Below are positions 41,774-51,567 of a DNA stretch of 64,000 nt, one piece after another (position 1 is the first letter of the stretch; every line of letters begins with the position of its first letter). This stretch comes from Grimontia kaedaensis (GTDB taxonomy: Bacteria > Pseudomonadota > Gammaproteobacteria > Enterobacterales > Vibrionaceae). The position numbers were made by a program, and so were the translations under genes. The notes beneath the pieces were generated by a model, which saw only the letters and a list, made by a program, of their open reading frames with translations, was not told the DNA's origin and searched no databases. Where the stretch lies: assembly GCF_023746615.1 (NCBI RefSeq), contig NZ_CP082275.1, positions 3,472,001 through 3,536,000 of the forward strand, read 5' to 3'.

Positions 41774-42754
41774 ATGAAACTGGCTTCCCTAAAACACCGC
41801 CGAGACGGAAAACTCATTCTGGTCTCACGTGATCTGACTCAGGCAGTAGATGCTTCTGATATTGCACTCACCCTACAGGATGCACTGGATGAGTGGGATA
41901 CCCTCTCGCCGCTTTTACAGGCTCGCTATGACGCTTTGAATGATAATAATGTCGGCGAGCGCTTTCCTTTTAATCCCGCTGACTGTGAATCTCCTTTACC
42001 ACGCGCATTCCAGTGGGCGGACGGCAGCGCTTACGTGAATCACGTCGAACTGGTGCGTAAAGCCCGTGGGGCGGACATGCCGGAAAGCTTCTGGACTGAT
42101 CCTTTGATGTATCAGGGTGTTTCTGACAAATTTATCGGCCCACGCGATAGCATTGAACTTTGCGATGAAGCCTGGGGCTGTGATTTCGAAGCCGAAGTCG
42201 CCGTGATCACTGATGATGTCGCCATGGCGACGCCAAGTGAAAAGGCTGGTAGCCACATCAAACTACTGATGCTGGTGAATGACGTCTCGCTTCGAAACCT
42301 AATCCCAAGTGAGCTTGCCAAAGGATTTGGTTTCTTCCAATCCAAACCGGCCTCTTCATTCTCCCCTGTGGCGGTGACACCCGATGAGCTGGGTGAAAGT
42401 TGGCAGGAAAACAAAGTGCACCTGCCACTGGAAGTATTCCTCAATGGCGAACAATTCGGCGCACCCAATGCCGGCGTGGACATGACGTTTGATTTTGCAG
42501 AACTCGTTGCCCACGCAGCCAAAAGTCGTTATTTAAGCGCGGGCACTATTATTGGGTCAGGGACGGTATCAAACCTTGATCGATCAAAGGGTTCCTGTTG
42601 CATTGCAGAGAGACGAATGTTGGAAATTCTGGATCTTGGGTCACCGAAAACGCCGTTTCTACTCTATGGTGATAAGGTCAGTATCGAGATGCATGACAAG
42701 GAAGGTCGTTCAATCTTTGGCAAGATTGATCAGGAAGTTGTCCCGTATAGGTAA
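41774..42754 (+). CDS. Fumarylacetoacetate hydrolase family protein
   Basis: A 326-residue enzyme of the FAH superfamily. It should hydrolyse fumarylacetoacetate to fumarate and acetoacetate, the last step of homogentisate breakdown. The metal-binding core is visible: the DFEAEVAVI segment with conserved Glu residues and the GSHIKLLMLVNDVSLRN block. The start could be ATG 41771 or 41774; both have AAGGA upstream, and 41774 has the better spacing. It is 18 bases before the next gene. Confidence 0.9.
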   Translation: MKLASLKHRRDGKLILVSRDLTQAVDASDIALTLQDALDEWDTLSPLLQARYDALNDNNVGERFPFNPADCESPLPRAFQWADGSAYVNHVELVRKARGADMPESFWTDPLMYQGVSDKFIGPRDSIELCDEAWGCDFEAEVAVITDDVAMATPSEKAGSHIKLLMLVNDVSLRNLIPSELAKGFGFFQSKPASSFSPVAVTPDELGESWQENKVHLPLEVFLNGEQFGAPNAGVDMTFDFAELVAHAAKSRYLSAGTIIGSGTVSNLDRSKGSCCIAERRMLEILDLGSPKTPFLLYGDKVSIEMHDKEGRSIFGKIDQEVVPYR

Positions 42755-42771
42755 TAAAGGGAACGCACGCA

Positions 42772-43392
42772 GTGAAGCTTTATGACTACAGTAAATCCTC
42801 GGCGTCATACCGTGTTCGCATTGCGCTGAATCTCAAGGGGCTGAATTATCAATCACAAGCCGTCTCTTTGCTGGACGGCGATCAACGTGGCGACAATTAT
42901 CTGGCCCTGAACCCTACCGGGCTGGTACCGACACTGGTTGATAACGGTCAGGTTCTGACCCAGTCGCTGGCCATCATCGAGTATCTGGAGGAGGTCTACC
43001 CTTCTCCTTCGTTGTTGCCTGCGGACCATGCAGCCCGGGCGAAATGCCGTGCCCTTGCGCTCGACATTGCCTGCGACATCCATCCGCTCAACAACCTTCG
43101 GGTACTCAAACACCTCACCGGTTCCATGGGCCACAGTGAGGAAGAAAAACTGGACTGGTATTTGCACTGGCTGAAAGCCGGATTAGCGGCGGTCGAAAAA
43201 AAAGTGGAAAGCACACAAACGGATTTCTGCTGTGACGACATTCCCACCCTTGCTGATATTTGTCTGGTCCCTCAACTGTTTAACGCCCGCCGGTTTTCAC
43301 TCGATCTGACTCCTTACCCGACACTGAAAGAAATAGAACAGCGCTGCCAAGGGTTACCCGCCTTTGAGCAAGCGCACCCAGACAATGTTTAG
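42772..43392 (+). CDS. maiA: Maleylacetoacetate isomerase (GST superfamily)
   Basis: A 206-residue glutathione-S-transferase zeta-class protein that isomerises maleylacetoacetate to fumarylacetoacetate. The N-terminal thioredoxin fold has the SSASYRVRIALNLKGL motif with the active-site Ser and the glutathione-binding residues. It starts with GTG (42772). It is between the FAH and acetoacetyl-CoA synthetase genes. Confidence 0.93.
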   Translation: MKLYDYSKSSASYRVRIALNLKGLNYQSQAVSLLDGDQRGDNYLALNPTGLVPTLVDNGQVLTQSLAIIEYLEEVYPSPSLLPADHAARAKCRALALDIACDIHPLNNLRVLKHLTGSMGHSEEEKLDWYLHWLKAGLAAVEKKVESTQTDFCCDDIPTLADICLVPQLFNARRFSLDLTPYPTLKEIEQRCQGLPAFEQAHPDNV

Positions 43393-43400
43393 GAGACAGC

Positions 43401-45356
43401 ATGTCAGAGCAGCCTCTTTGGCGACCCAGCGCATCGCGTATCGCCAATGCTAACCTCACTGACTTTATCAATGAGGTCAACAGACAGTACGCGCTAAGTC
43501 TGACCAACTACGACCAGCTTTATGACTGGTCGGTCAAACACAGTGAAGCATTTTGGGAAACACTGTGGACCTTTGCCAGCGTGGTCGGTGAACGCGGAGA
43601 GCGTGTTATCAGCCGCCCGGAAAACGACCCGAATAAAAACAGCATCTGGTTCCCGGATGCCGAAGTCAACTTTGCAGAAAACGTGATGCAATGGGTGAAA
43701 GACATGCCCAAAAAAGACGCCATCGTATTTTCTGGTGAAGACGAATCCGCAGTTCGTCTGTCATGGGCAGACCTTGAACATCAAGTCAGCTGCATCGCAG
43801 CCTACCTAAAAGAATGCGGCGTGGAAAACGGCGATGTAGTAGCAGGGTATCTGCCAAACATCGCAGAAACTGTGGTCGCCATGCTGGCGACGTCTTCCCT
43901 TGGGGCAATTTGGACCTCGACCTCGCCGGATTTTGGTATCGATAGCGTGCTCGACCGTTTCGGTCAGACTCAACCCAAAGTACTGTTCACCACCGATGCT
44001 TACCACTACAACGGCAAAACCCACGATAACCTAACCAAAGCGCGCGCGGTGCGTGAAGGCGTGGAAAACATCACCCACATGGTGGTGATCCCGTATGTAG
44101 GCGGCACAGCGCCCAACAGCGATGAAACCTGCTGGAAAGCCATCATTTCACAGCCAGCTGAGCCACTGACGTTTACCCGCGTGGGCTTTAACGAACCGAT
44201 GTACGTATTGTATTCGTCTGGCACCACAGGCAAACCAAAGTGCATCATCCACAGTGTCGGTGGCATGTTGCTCAACCACCTTAAGGAGCACCAACTCCAT
44301 TCTGACGTGAAATGCGGCGACAAGGTTTTTTACTTCACGACCTGTGGCTGGATGATGTGGAACTGGCTCGCCAGCGGCCTTTTAAGCGGCGCGACGCTGG
44401 TGCTGTTTGATGGTTCACCGTTTTATCCTGATGCCGGCGTACTCTGGCGTTTAACCGATGCACAAAAAGTGACACTTTTCGGCACGTCCGCCAAATACCT
44501 CGAAGCGCTGGAGAAGCAAGAATACAGCCCCATGGACGAACACAGCTTGTCGTCGCTCCGTGCACTTTGCTCAACTGGCTCAGTGCTGGCACCTGAGCAG
44601 TTCGACTGGACCTATAGCCATGTCAAACAAGACCTGCAACTGAGTTCCATCGCGGGCGGCACGGATATTTGTGGCTGTTTCGTGCTCGGTAGCCCGATTT
44701 CCCCCGTTTACCGCGGCCAAAGTCAGGTTCGAGGGCTGGGGCTGGATGTCGAAGTCTTCAACAATGAAGGCAATCCGGTTCAGGGTGAGAAAGGCGAATT
44801 GGTGTGCTGTAACAGCTTCCCCAATCAGCCGGTAGGATTTTGGAATGACAACGACGGCACCCGTTACCACAAGGCTTATTGGGACAAGATTGAAGATACC
44901 TGGTTCCATGGGGATTATGTCGAGCTCACCCACGAAGGCGGTATGGTGTTCTTCGGACGTTCAGACGCAATCCTCAATCCAGGTGGCGTGCGCATCGGTA
45001 CCGCAGAGATTTACCGTCATGTGAATCAGCTTGATGAAGTGATCGACTCAGTCGTCATTGGACAGGATTGGATGAAGGATGTCCGCGTAGTACTGTTTGT
45101 AAAACTCAAGCCGGGTGTCGACCTCAACGACAATCTGGAGCGCAAAATTCGCAGCACTATCCGCACCAGTTGTACGCCGCGCCATGTGCCGGCAAAAATT
45201 ATTCCTATCACAGACATTCCGCGCACCAAATCAGGAAAACTCGCCGAACTGGCAGTTCGCGATGTGGTTCATGGCCGCGCGGTCGCTCAGCTCAGCGCGC
45301 TGGATAACCCAGAATCGCTGGAACAATACAAAGAGCGTCCTGAGCTGCAGGAATAA
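43401..45356 (+). CDS. Acetoacetyl-CoA synthetase
   Basis: A 651-residue acyl-CoA synthetase of the ANL superfamily, acetoacetate--CoA ligase type. The A3 motif YSSGTTGKPK (about residues 271-280) and the FFGRSDAILNPGGVRIG motif (C-terminal hinge) are clear, and the catalytic Lys is in PRTKSGKL near residue 612. It would activate the acetoacetate released by the pathway to acetoacetyl-CoA for use as acetyl-CoA. It is the last gene of the operon, eight bases after maiA. Confidence 0.94.
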   Translation: MSEQPLWRPSASRIANANLTDFINEVNRQYALSLTNYDQLYDWSVKHSEAFWETLWTFASVVGERGERVISRPENDPNKNSIWFPDAEVNFAENVMQWVKDMPKKDAIVFSGEDESAVRLSWADLEHQVSCIAAYLKECGVENGDVVAGYLPNIAETVVAMLATSSLGAIWTSTSPDFGIDSVLDRFGQTQPKVLFTTDAYHYNGKTHDNLTKARAVREGVENITHMVVIPYVGGTAPNSDETCWKAIISQPAEPLTFTRVGFNEPMYVLYSSGTTGKPKCIIHSVGGMLLNHLKEHQLHSDVKCGDKVFYFTTCGWMMWNWLASGLLSGATLVLFDGSPFYPDAGVLWRLTDAQKVTLFGTSAKYLEALEKQEYSPMDEHSLSSLRALCSTGSVLAPEQFDWTYSHVKQDLQLSSIAGGTDICGCFVLGSPISPVYRGQSQVRGLGLDVEVFNNEGNPVQGEKGELVCCNSFPNQPVGFWNDNDGTRYHKAYWDKIEDTWFHGDYVELTHEGGMVFFGRSDAILNPGGVRIGTAEIYRHVNQLDEVIDSVVIGQDWMKDVRVVLFVKLKPGVDLNDNLERKIRSTIRTSCTPRHVPAKIIPITDIPRTKSGKLAELAVRDVVHGRAVAQLSALDNPESLEQYKERPELQE

Positions 45357-45517
45357 TACCAATCACAGTAAGTAGCTGTTCAGAAATAGCGCAGGAAAAT
45401 GCTCGAGAACAAGGCGGAAAATTTCGATAAGTAGTTATTCTACAATCAAATTTTTCAACGCAGTTATCGAGCATTTTAACAAGCTAGGATGAGCAGATAT
45501 TTACTACGATTGGTATA
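45356..45517. repeat. MITE-like imperfect palindromic repeat
   Basis: An approximately 160-base element with terminal inverted repeats: ATACCAATCACAGTAAGTAG near 45356 and the complement ending GATTGGTAT at 45516 (about 20 of 26 bases match). An internal inverted pair (AAAATGCTCGA / TCGAGCATTTT) gives it a large hairpin potential. It has no coding capacity. Vibrionaceae genomes carry many short intergenic repeats of this kind; I cannot name the family. It separates the accessory operon from fxsA. Confidence 0.7.
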
Positions 45518-45534
45518 AGCCAAGCGCACAACGC

Positions 45535-45564
45535 AAAACGCCATCCTCAAGGATGGCGTTTTTC
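45535..45564. terminator. Bidirectional terminator before fxsA
   Basis: The stem AAAACGCCATCC / GGATGGCGTTTT with loop TCAA is flanked by A- and T-runs. It sits between the convergent acetoacetyl-CoA synthetase and fxsA genes. Confidence 0.9.
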
Positions 45565-45579
45565 ATGAATTCCATAGCA

Positions 45580-46092
45580 TCAGTTCAAGCGATCGCGATC
45601 TTCATCTTTTCGCTGATATTCACCTTCGAAGGTGTTGCCACCATCATTCGAACCTTGGTGAGGACCGCGGTTAAACGGGTCTTGTCCACCAAATGGCCCC
45701 TGACCTGGTTGACCACCAAACCCTCTTTGAAACCCCGCCACTTTTACCTTACTCATAAACTGTTTTGCCAACCATGCTCGCGGCCAAGGCAATAACACAG
45801 CCATGCCCATAGCATCAGTCATAAAGCCTGGGGTCAGAAGCAGCACACCTGCCACTGCCAGCATCACACCTTCAATGATTTGCTGTGCTGGTAACTCGCC
45901 TTGATTCATGCGCTGCTGCACTGTCATTAAGGTTTGCAGTCCCTGACTGCGCACCAAGGAAGCCCCCACCACAGCGGTCAGTAAAATCAGCGCTACCGTA
46001 GGCCAAAGTCCCAACACGCCACCGACCTGAATAAACAGAGCAATTTCAATCACAGGGACGGTAATGAACATCAACAGCAAGATTGGAAACAC
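45580..46092 (-). CDS. fxsA: FxsA family membrane protein
   Basis: A 170-residue inner-membrane protein of the FxsA family, which in E. coli blocks F-plasmid exclusion of phage T7. Four hydrophobic segments in the first 110 residues are followed by a Gly/Gln/Asp-rich hydrophilic tail with PGQGPFGGQDPFNRGPHQG. It is divergent from aspA, as is usual for this family. Confidence 0.88.
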   Translation of the reverse strand: MFPILLLMFITVPVIEIALFIQVGGVLGLWPTVALILLTAVVGASLVRSQGLQTLMTVQQRMNQGELPAQQIIEGVMLAVAGVLLLTPGFMTDAMGMAVLLPWPRAWLAKQFMSKVKVAGFQRGFGGQPGQGPFGGQDPFNRGPHQGSNDGGNTFEGEYQRKDEDRDRLN

Positions 46093-46510
46093 AGCAAAAC
46101 CTCATATTCGTGTCGAACCATCATAGTAACACTGGACTCAATGATTGCATCGACAGCGTCGTTATTTCCCCTCATTAAAGGAGATTGGTTCGTAGCTTGG
46201 TTTTAAACAATGTACGCGGATATTGTACAGAATTTAACTGTATCAATACTTTTCAACTTACAGATAAAACAATAGGAAACAAAGACAAACAAGCTGTCTA
46301 ACGATCCGGATCACAGTTCTATGCAAATCGTTCCACTTTGGTTTGATTGGTGATCTTTCTCATGTTTTTACCGCAACGGAGGAGTAGAATCATCCAGCAT
46401 AAACCGGGTGTAAAATATCGATCACCCAGCCAAAATCTCTGATGAATGGACTCTACAGCGAAATTATTGGCTACAGAATAACCAATATAAATTTCATTTA
46501 GGGCCAAATC
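46093..46510. other. Intergenic region between fxsA and aspA
   Basis: A 418-base AT-rich gap between two divergent genes. It must hold the aspA promoter and perhaps a CRP site: AACGA-TCCGGA-TCACA at 46300-46315 has only one good half. I found no FNR palindrome. No reading frame here is convincing. Confidence 0.5.
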
Positions 46511-47971
46511 ATGTCTCAGACGATTGATTTCGAAAATAACCTGACCAACCCTCTTTTAGCGACCCGTATCGAGGAAGACTTGCTTGGCGAACGCCATGTG
46601 CCGTCTGATGCGTATTACGGTATTCATACCCTTCGCGCTGTTGAGAACTTCAATATCTCCCGTACCACGATTTCTGATGTACCAGAATTTGTGCGTGGCA
46701 TGGTCTTCACCAAGAAAGCCGCTGCGATAGCGAACAAAGAGCTGGGTGTTATCCCTGCTGAAGTGGGCGACTACATTATCAAAGCATGTGATGCGATTCT
46801 GGAAACCGGCAAATGCATGGATCAATTTCCATCGGATGTTTACCAAGGCGGCGCAGGCACTTCCGTGAACATGAACGCGAACGAAGTGATCGCGAACCTG
46901 GCACTGGAACTGATGGGTAAAGAAAAGGGTGACTATGACGTTGTTAACCCTAACGACCACGTAAACAAGAGCCAGTCGACCAACTGCGCTTACCCGACCG
47001 GTTTCCGTATCGCGGTCTACAACAGCATCCTGCAGCTGATCGAATCCATCGATTACCTGCAAAACGAATTCAATGGTAAAGCAACCGAATTCAAAGGTGT
47101 GCTGAAAATGGGTCGTACCCAGCTTCAGGACGCAGTGCCTATGACAGTAGGTCAAGAATTCCACGCGTTTGCAGTGCTTCTGAAAGAAGAAGTGAAGAAC
47201 CTGAAATACACCGCGGAACTGCTTCTTGAGGTGAATCTGGGCGCGACGGCGATCGGTACTGGCCTCAACGCTGCAGCAGGTTACCAACAGCTGGCAGTTC
47301 AGCGTCTGGCGGAAGTGACGGGACTGAACTGCACCCCAGCAGAAGACTTGATTGAAGCGACTTCTGACTGCGGTGCTTACGTGATGGTTCACGGCGCACT
47401 GAAGCGCTTAGCAGTGAAACTGTCGAAGATCTGTAACGACCTGCGTCTACTGTCTTCTGGTCCACGCGCGGGCTTCAACGAAATCAACCTGCCGCAAATG
47501 CAGGCGGGTTCTTCTATCATGCCAGCAAAAGTCAACCCGGTGATCCCAGAAGTGGTTAACCAAGTTTGCTTTAAGGTGATCGGTAACGACACCACGGTGA
47601 CTTTCGCGGCGGAAGCCGGTCAGCTGCAGCTAAACGTGATGGAGCCAGTAATTGGTCAGGCGCTGTTCGAGTCTATCGAAATCCTGTCTAACGCCTGCGT
47701 AAACCTGGGTAAGAAGTGCATCAACGGCATCACGGTTAACAAAGAAGTCTGTGAAGCCTTCGTTTACAACTCCATCGGCATCGTCACTTACCTGAACCCG
47801 TTCATTGGCCACCACGAAGGTGACATCGTCGGTAAGATTTGTGCGGAAACCGGTAAGAGCGTCCGTGAAGTGGTCTTGGAAAGAGGATTACTGACGGAAG
47901 AGCAACTCGATGATATCTTCTCCGTCGAAAACTTGATGCATCCGCAATATAAAGCGAAGCGCTATAACTAA
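46511..47971 (+). CDS. aspA: AspA, aspartate ammonia-lyase
   Basis: A 486-residue homotetrameric lyase of the fumarase/aspartase superfamily that interconverts aspartate with fumarate and ammonia. The signature GSSIMPAKVNP, which carries the catalytic Ser and loop (about residues 333-343), is intact. It supplies fumarate for the fumarate reductase at the other end of the window and pairs with the dcuA antiporter that follows. Confidence 0.98.
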   Translation: MSQTIDFENNLTNPLLATRIEEDLLGERHVPSDAYYGIHTLRAVENFNISRTTISDVPEFVRGMVFTKKAAAIANKELGVIPAEVGDYIIKACDAILETGKCMDQFPSDVYQGGAGTSVNMNANEVIANLALELMGKEKGDYDVVNPNDHVNKSQSTNCAYPTGFRIAVYNSILQLIESIDYLQNEFNGKATEFKGVLKMGRTQLQDAVPMTVGQEFHAFAVLLKEEVKNLKYTAELLLEVNLGATAIGTGLNAAAGYQQLAVQRLAEVTGLNCTPAEDLIEATSDCGAYVMVHGALKRLAVKLSKICNDLRLLSSGPRAGFNEINLPQMQAGSSIMPAKVNPVIPEVVNQVCFKVIGNDTTVTFAAEAGQLQLNVMEPVIGQALFESIEILSNACVNLGKKCINGITVNKEVCEAFVYNSIGIVTYLNPFIGHHEGDIVGKICAETGKSVREVVLERGLLTEEQLDDIFSVENLMHPQYKAKRYN

Positions 47972-47984
47972 GCGTCGAAAGAAT

Positions 47985-48012
47985 GGGTACTCACGATGAG
48001 TACCCTTTTTTA
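47985..48012 (+). terminator. Intrinsic terminator after aspA
   Basis: The stem GGGTACTC / GAGTACCC with loop ACGAT is followed by a T-run. Since dcuA is 170 bases further, it may have its own promoter or depend on readthrough. Confidence 0.8.
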
Positions 48013-48182
48013 ATTTTCTGCCCAGCTGTTTTGAACATCTGGGCTTTAAAGCCCAAACGTAGGTACTTTTTACATTCACTGCGCCCTAAAAACCCTAGTT
48101 TTTACAAGGCAATGAACCCCAAGAGACAGTGACTCCGTTTGGTTTTTATTTTTTGTATTAATAATCTGAACAGGAGTTACCT

Positions 48183-49490
48183 ATGGTTGCAGTGGAGTTG
48201 TTCGTCGTTCTTGCGTTCATCTATCTGGGCGCACGGATTGGAGGTATTGGTATCGGCTTGGCCGGTGGCGCAGGTGTTGTTGCTCTGTCCTTATTCTTGG
48301 GAATGCCAACCTCGCAAAGCTATATCCCTATCGACGTTATCTTGATCATCATGTCTGTGATCACCGCAATTGCAGCGATGCAGGTTGCTGGCGGTATGGA
48401 CTGGTTGGTTGAGAAAGCCGAAGATTTTCTTCGTAAGAATCCTAAACAAATTACCTTCTACGCACCGATCGTCACTTATCTGATGACGCTGATGGCGGGT
48501 ACCGGCCACACTGCGTTCTCAACCCTTCCTGTCATTGCAGAAGTGGCGAAAGAGCAAGGCATTCGTCCATCACGCCCACTTTCTATCGCGGTTGTTGCCT
48601 CTCAAATCGCAATCACGGCATCTCCGATTTCTGCTGCTGTGGTGTTCTTTTCTGGCATCCTTGAACCACTGGGTATCGGTTACCTGACTCTGCTGGCTAT
48701 CTGTATTCCAACCACGTTCGTTGCCTGTATGGCAGGCGCATTTGTGGCGAACTTCCTGGGTTGTGAGCTAAAAGACGATCCGGTTTACCAGGAGCGTCTG
48801 GAAAAAGGTCTGATCAAACTGCAGGGCACTACCAAGCGTGAAATCGCTCCTACCGCGAAGAAAGCAACATACATCTTCCTGGGTGCCATCGTGCTGGTCG
48901 TGGCTTACGCCGCAGCGATTTCCGGTTCAATCGGCCTGATTGAAAACCCAACGCTGGGTCGTAACGAAGCCATCATGACCTTCATGCTGGCGGCGGCGGC
49001 GCTGATTGTTGCAACTACCAAAATCGACGCATCGAAAATCGCATCTGCACCGACTTTCCGCTCAGGTATGACAGCGTGTGTGTGTGTACTGGGTGTGGCT
49101 TGGTTAGGTTCAACCTTTGTGAACGCGCACGTTGAAGGCATCAAAGAAGTCGCGGGCACCTTGCTGTCTGACTACCCATGGATGCTGGCTATGGTGCTGT
49201 TCTTTGCTTCGATGCTGCTCTACTCACAAGGTGCGACGACGGTTGCCCTGATGCCTGCGGCGCTGGCAATTGGCGTTGCCCCTATGACAGCGATTGCTTC
49301 ATTTGCGGCAGTGAGTGCGCTGTTCGTTCTGCCAACTTACCCAACACTGTTGGCCGCGGTTGAAATGGACGATACAGGTTCAACCCGTATTGGTAATCTG
49401 GTCTTCAACCACCCGTTCTTCATTCCAGGCGTGGTCACCATCGCCACTGCTGTTGTGCTGGGCTTTGTGGTAGGCGGCATTGTGCTGTAA
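48183..49490 (+). CDS. dcuA: DcuA, anaerobic C4-dicarboxylate transporter
   Basis: A 435-residue inner-membrane antiporter of the Dcu family with about ten transmembrane helices. It exchanges aspartate or fumarate for succinate, supporting fumarate respiration. The segments MVAVELFVVLAFIYLGAR and TGHTAFSTLPVI are typical of DcuA/DcuB. It lies after aspA, the usual order. Confidence 0.95.
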   Translation: MVAVELFVVLAFIYLGARIGGIGIGLAGGAGVVALSLFLGMPTSQSYIPIDVILIIMSVITAIAAMQVAGGMDWLVEKAEDFLRKNPKQITFYAPIVTYLMTLMAGTGHTAFSTLPVIAEVAKEQGIRPSRPLSIAVVASQIAITASPISAAVVFFSGILEPLGIGYLTLLAICIPTTFVACMAGAFVANFLGCELKDDPVYQERLEKGLIKLQGTTKREIAPTAKKATYIFLGAIVLVVAYAAAISGSIGLIENPTLGRNEAIMTFMLAAAALIVATTKIDASKIASAPTFRSGMTACVCVLGVAWLGSTFVNAHVEGIKEVAGTLLSDYPWMLAMVLFFASMLLYSQGATTVALMPAALAIGVAPMTAIASFAAVSALFVLPTYPTLLAAVEMDDTGSTRIGNLVFNHPFFIPGVVTIATAVVLGFVVGGIVL

Positions 49491-49507
49491 GCCAAAGTAA
49501 GACGATG

Positions 49508-49537
49508 AAAAAGGACGCTTTGGCGTCCTTTTTTATT
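49508..49537 (+). terminator. Intrinsic terminator after dcuA
   Basis: The stem AAGGACGC / GCGTCCTT with a 4-base loop is followed by T-run TTTTATT. Confidence 0.85.
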
Positions 49538-49617
49538 ATGCGATCTTCGTTGGAAACGAATTCGGGCTTTCCCGGTCTCAGTGATATAGTTCATTCAATT
49601 TTTAAGAAACCGTTTTG

Positions 49618-51432
49618 ATGAAGGCTATGTCCAAAATAGGCTCACGACTTTTTGCGATTTTTGCGCTGGCGCTGATAAGTGCTCTTCCCGCCAAGGCGGA
49701 ATTTACCCTTTTCAATTCTCCGATACCGGCAGCGGGTAGTGCGCCTGCGTTCGTTCCGGTGGATCAGGCTTTTCCTTTCAACTTTACCCAGCAAGGCGAT
49801 CGGGTTTATCTCGATTGGCAGGTTCTGCCTGGGTACTACCTCTATCAGGACAAGATAGAAGTTATTCCCAGTGAAGACGCCAGAATTGGCGCGCTGGATA
49901 TGCGTCAGGGACAGCCCTACGAAGACGAGTTCTTCGGTGAGGTCTCGATTTACAAAGAGCCGCTGACGGTGTCAGTTCCTTTGCTTGAAGCGACGGATAA
50001 CTCGCTGCTGAGAGTGACCTACCAAGGCTGTGCAGAAGCGGGCTTCTGCTATCCGCCAGAAACCGTCACCGTCCCATTAATCGCAGTAGCCGCTGGCAGT
50101 GAAGCGCCACCAGCATCTGTTGTTAGCGCTCCTGTTGAACCCGCAAAGCCAGCCTCCTCTGGCTCAAGTTCGTCTTCCACAGAAGTGAGCAGCCTTGCCG
50201 ATAACTGGTGGCAGCCTTTACTGTTTTTGGGCTTGGGCATTGGTTTGGCTTTCACGCCATGTGTACTGCCGATGTACCCGATTTTGACCGGTATCGTGTT
50301 GGGTGGCGGTAAGAAAACTCAGGGGCAGACCTTCCGACTCTCCATGCTTTATGTACAGGGTATGGCGCTGACTTACACCCTGCTAGGACTGGTTGTCGCC
50401 TCGGCTGGCTTACAATTTCAGGCAGCTTTCCAACACCCTTATGTGTTGATTGGCTTGAGTGCGCTCTTTGTGCTGCTGGCACTGTCGATGTTTGGCGTGT
50501 TTAACCTGCAACTTCCGGCCAGTCTTCAAACCAAACTAAGTGAAATCAGCAACCAGCAAAAAGGCGGAAGCAACCTTGGTGTATTCACCATGGGCGCGAT
50601 TTCCGGGTTGATTTGCTCGCCATGCACCACAGCGCCGTTATCCGGAGCACTTTTGTATGTCGCTCAAAGCGGTGATCTGCTAACAGGCGCAGTTACACTC
50701 TACGCGCTCGCATTGGGTATGGGCATTCCGCTCATCATCGCAGCGATGTTTGGCAACAAACTACTACCAAAAGCTGGCGGCTGGATGGACAGAGTCAAAG
50801 TCTTCTTCGGTCTGGTGCTCTTGGCTGCGCCTATCTTCCTGCTGGAGCGTCTGCTGCCTGAAAGCGTCAGCGTATGGCTGTGGGCAGCATGGATGTTGGT
50901 ATCACTGGGTTGGCTTTACCATATCAGCCGTACACTCCAACCTGGCAAGCTCGCTAGCGCACTCGGAATTATCGCGATCCTCGGCTTGAGTGGTGGTGCG
51001 GCTTACACTTATAACGCCGTATTTGCGCCTGCTGCGAAAGCCGAAGTGCCATCGGTCGAGTTCATTAAGATTGCTAATATCGACGATCTGAATCGAGAAC
51101 TCGCGGCAGCCAAATCCGCAGGCAAACCAGTGATGCTGGATTTCTATGCCGACTGGTGTGTGGCGTGTAAGGAGTTTGAGAAGTACACCTTCCACGATGC
51201 GAACGTGGCACCGGAGCTGAAAAACTTCGTTTTGCTTCAGGCTGATGTGACGGCCAACCGCCCGCAAGACATCAAAATGCTAACTTCCCTTAACGTGCTG
51301 GGCTTACCCACTATCGATTTTTGGGATGCCAACGGGAATCCACTTCCTGATGCCCGTTTAACCGGATTTATGGAAGCTAAACCCTTCCTTTCCCATCTTG
51401 AGCAAAATCAGTTGATTAACAAACAAGGCTGA
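49618..51432 (+). CDS. dsbD: DsbD, thiol:disulfide interchange protein
   Basis: A 604-residue membrane protein that passes electrons from cytoplasmic thioredoxin to the periplasm. A signal peptide comes first, then the periplasmic alpha domain with Cys137 and Cys144 (CAEAGFC), an eight-helix transmembrane beta domain with two Cys (FTPCVLPM and SPCTTAPLSG), and a thioredoxin-like gamma domain with WCVAC (about residue 512). The start is ATG 49618. The dsbD gene follows dcuA, as in E. coli and vibrios. Confidence 0.96.
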   Translation: MKAMSKIGSRLFAIFALALISALPAKAEFTLFNSPIPAAGSAPAFVPVDQAFPFNFTQQGDRVYLDWQVLPGYYLYQDKIEVIPSEDARIGALDMRQGQPYEDEFFGEVSIYKEPLTVSVPLLEATDNSLLRVTYQGCAEAGFCYPPETVTVPLIAVAAGSEAPPASVVSAPVEPAKPASSGSSSSSTEVSSLADNWWQPLLFLGLGIGLAFTPCVLPMYPILTGIVLGGGKKTQGQTFRLSMLYVQGMALTYTLLGLVVASAGLQFQAAFQHPYVLIGLSALFVLLALSMFGVFNLQLPASLQTKLSEISNQQKGGSNLGVFTMGAISGLICSPCTTAPLSGALLYVAQSGDLLTGAVTLYALALGMGIPLIIAAMFGNKLLPKAGGWMDRVKVFFGLVLLAAPIFLLERLLPESVSVWLWAAWMLVSLGWLYHISRTLQPGKLASALGIIAILGLSGGAAYTYNAVFAPAAKAEVPSVEFIKIANIDDLNRELAAAKSAGKPVMLDFYADWCVACKEFEKYTFHDANVAPELKNFVLLQADVTANRPQDIKMLTSLNVLGLPTIDFWDANGNPLPDARLTGFMEAKPFLSHLEQNQLINKQG

Positions 51433-51567
51433 TTGCACACAAACTTGATCGCCCCGACATTGCCCACAAATGACGGGGGATCAAGCTCTTACTTCCCACC
51501 TATGCAAATTGATCAATCCCTACCCCGGTGTTAGCGTTTTTGCTAAAGAGGTATTAACGAAATCGCC

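Noticed and set aside
46300..46315. CRP-like site upstream of aspA.
   Set aside because: Only the TCACA half is good; the other half has two of five bases. I mention it but do not call it.
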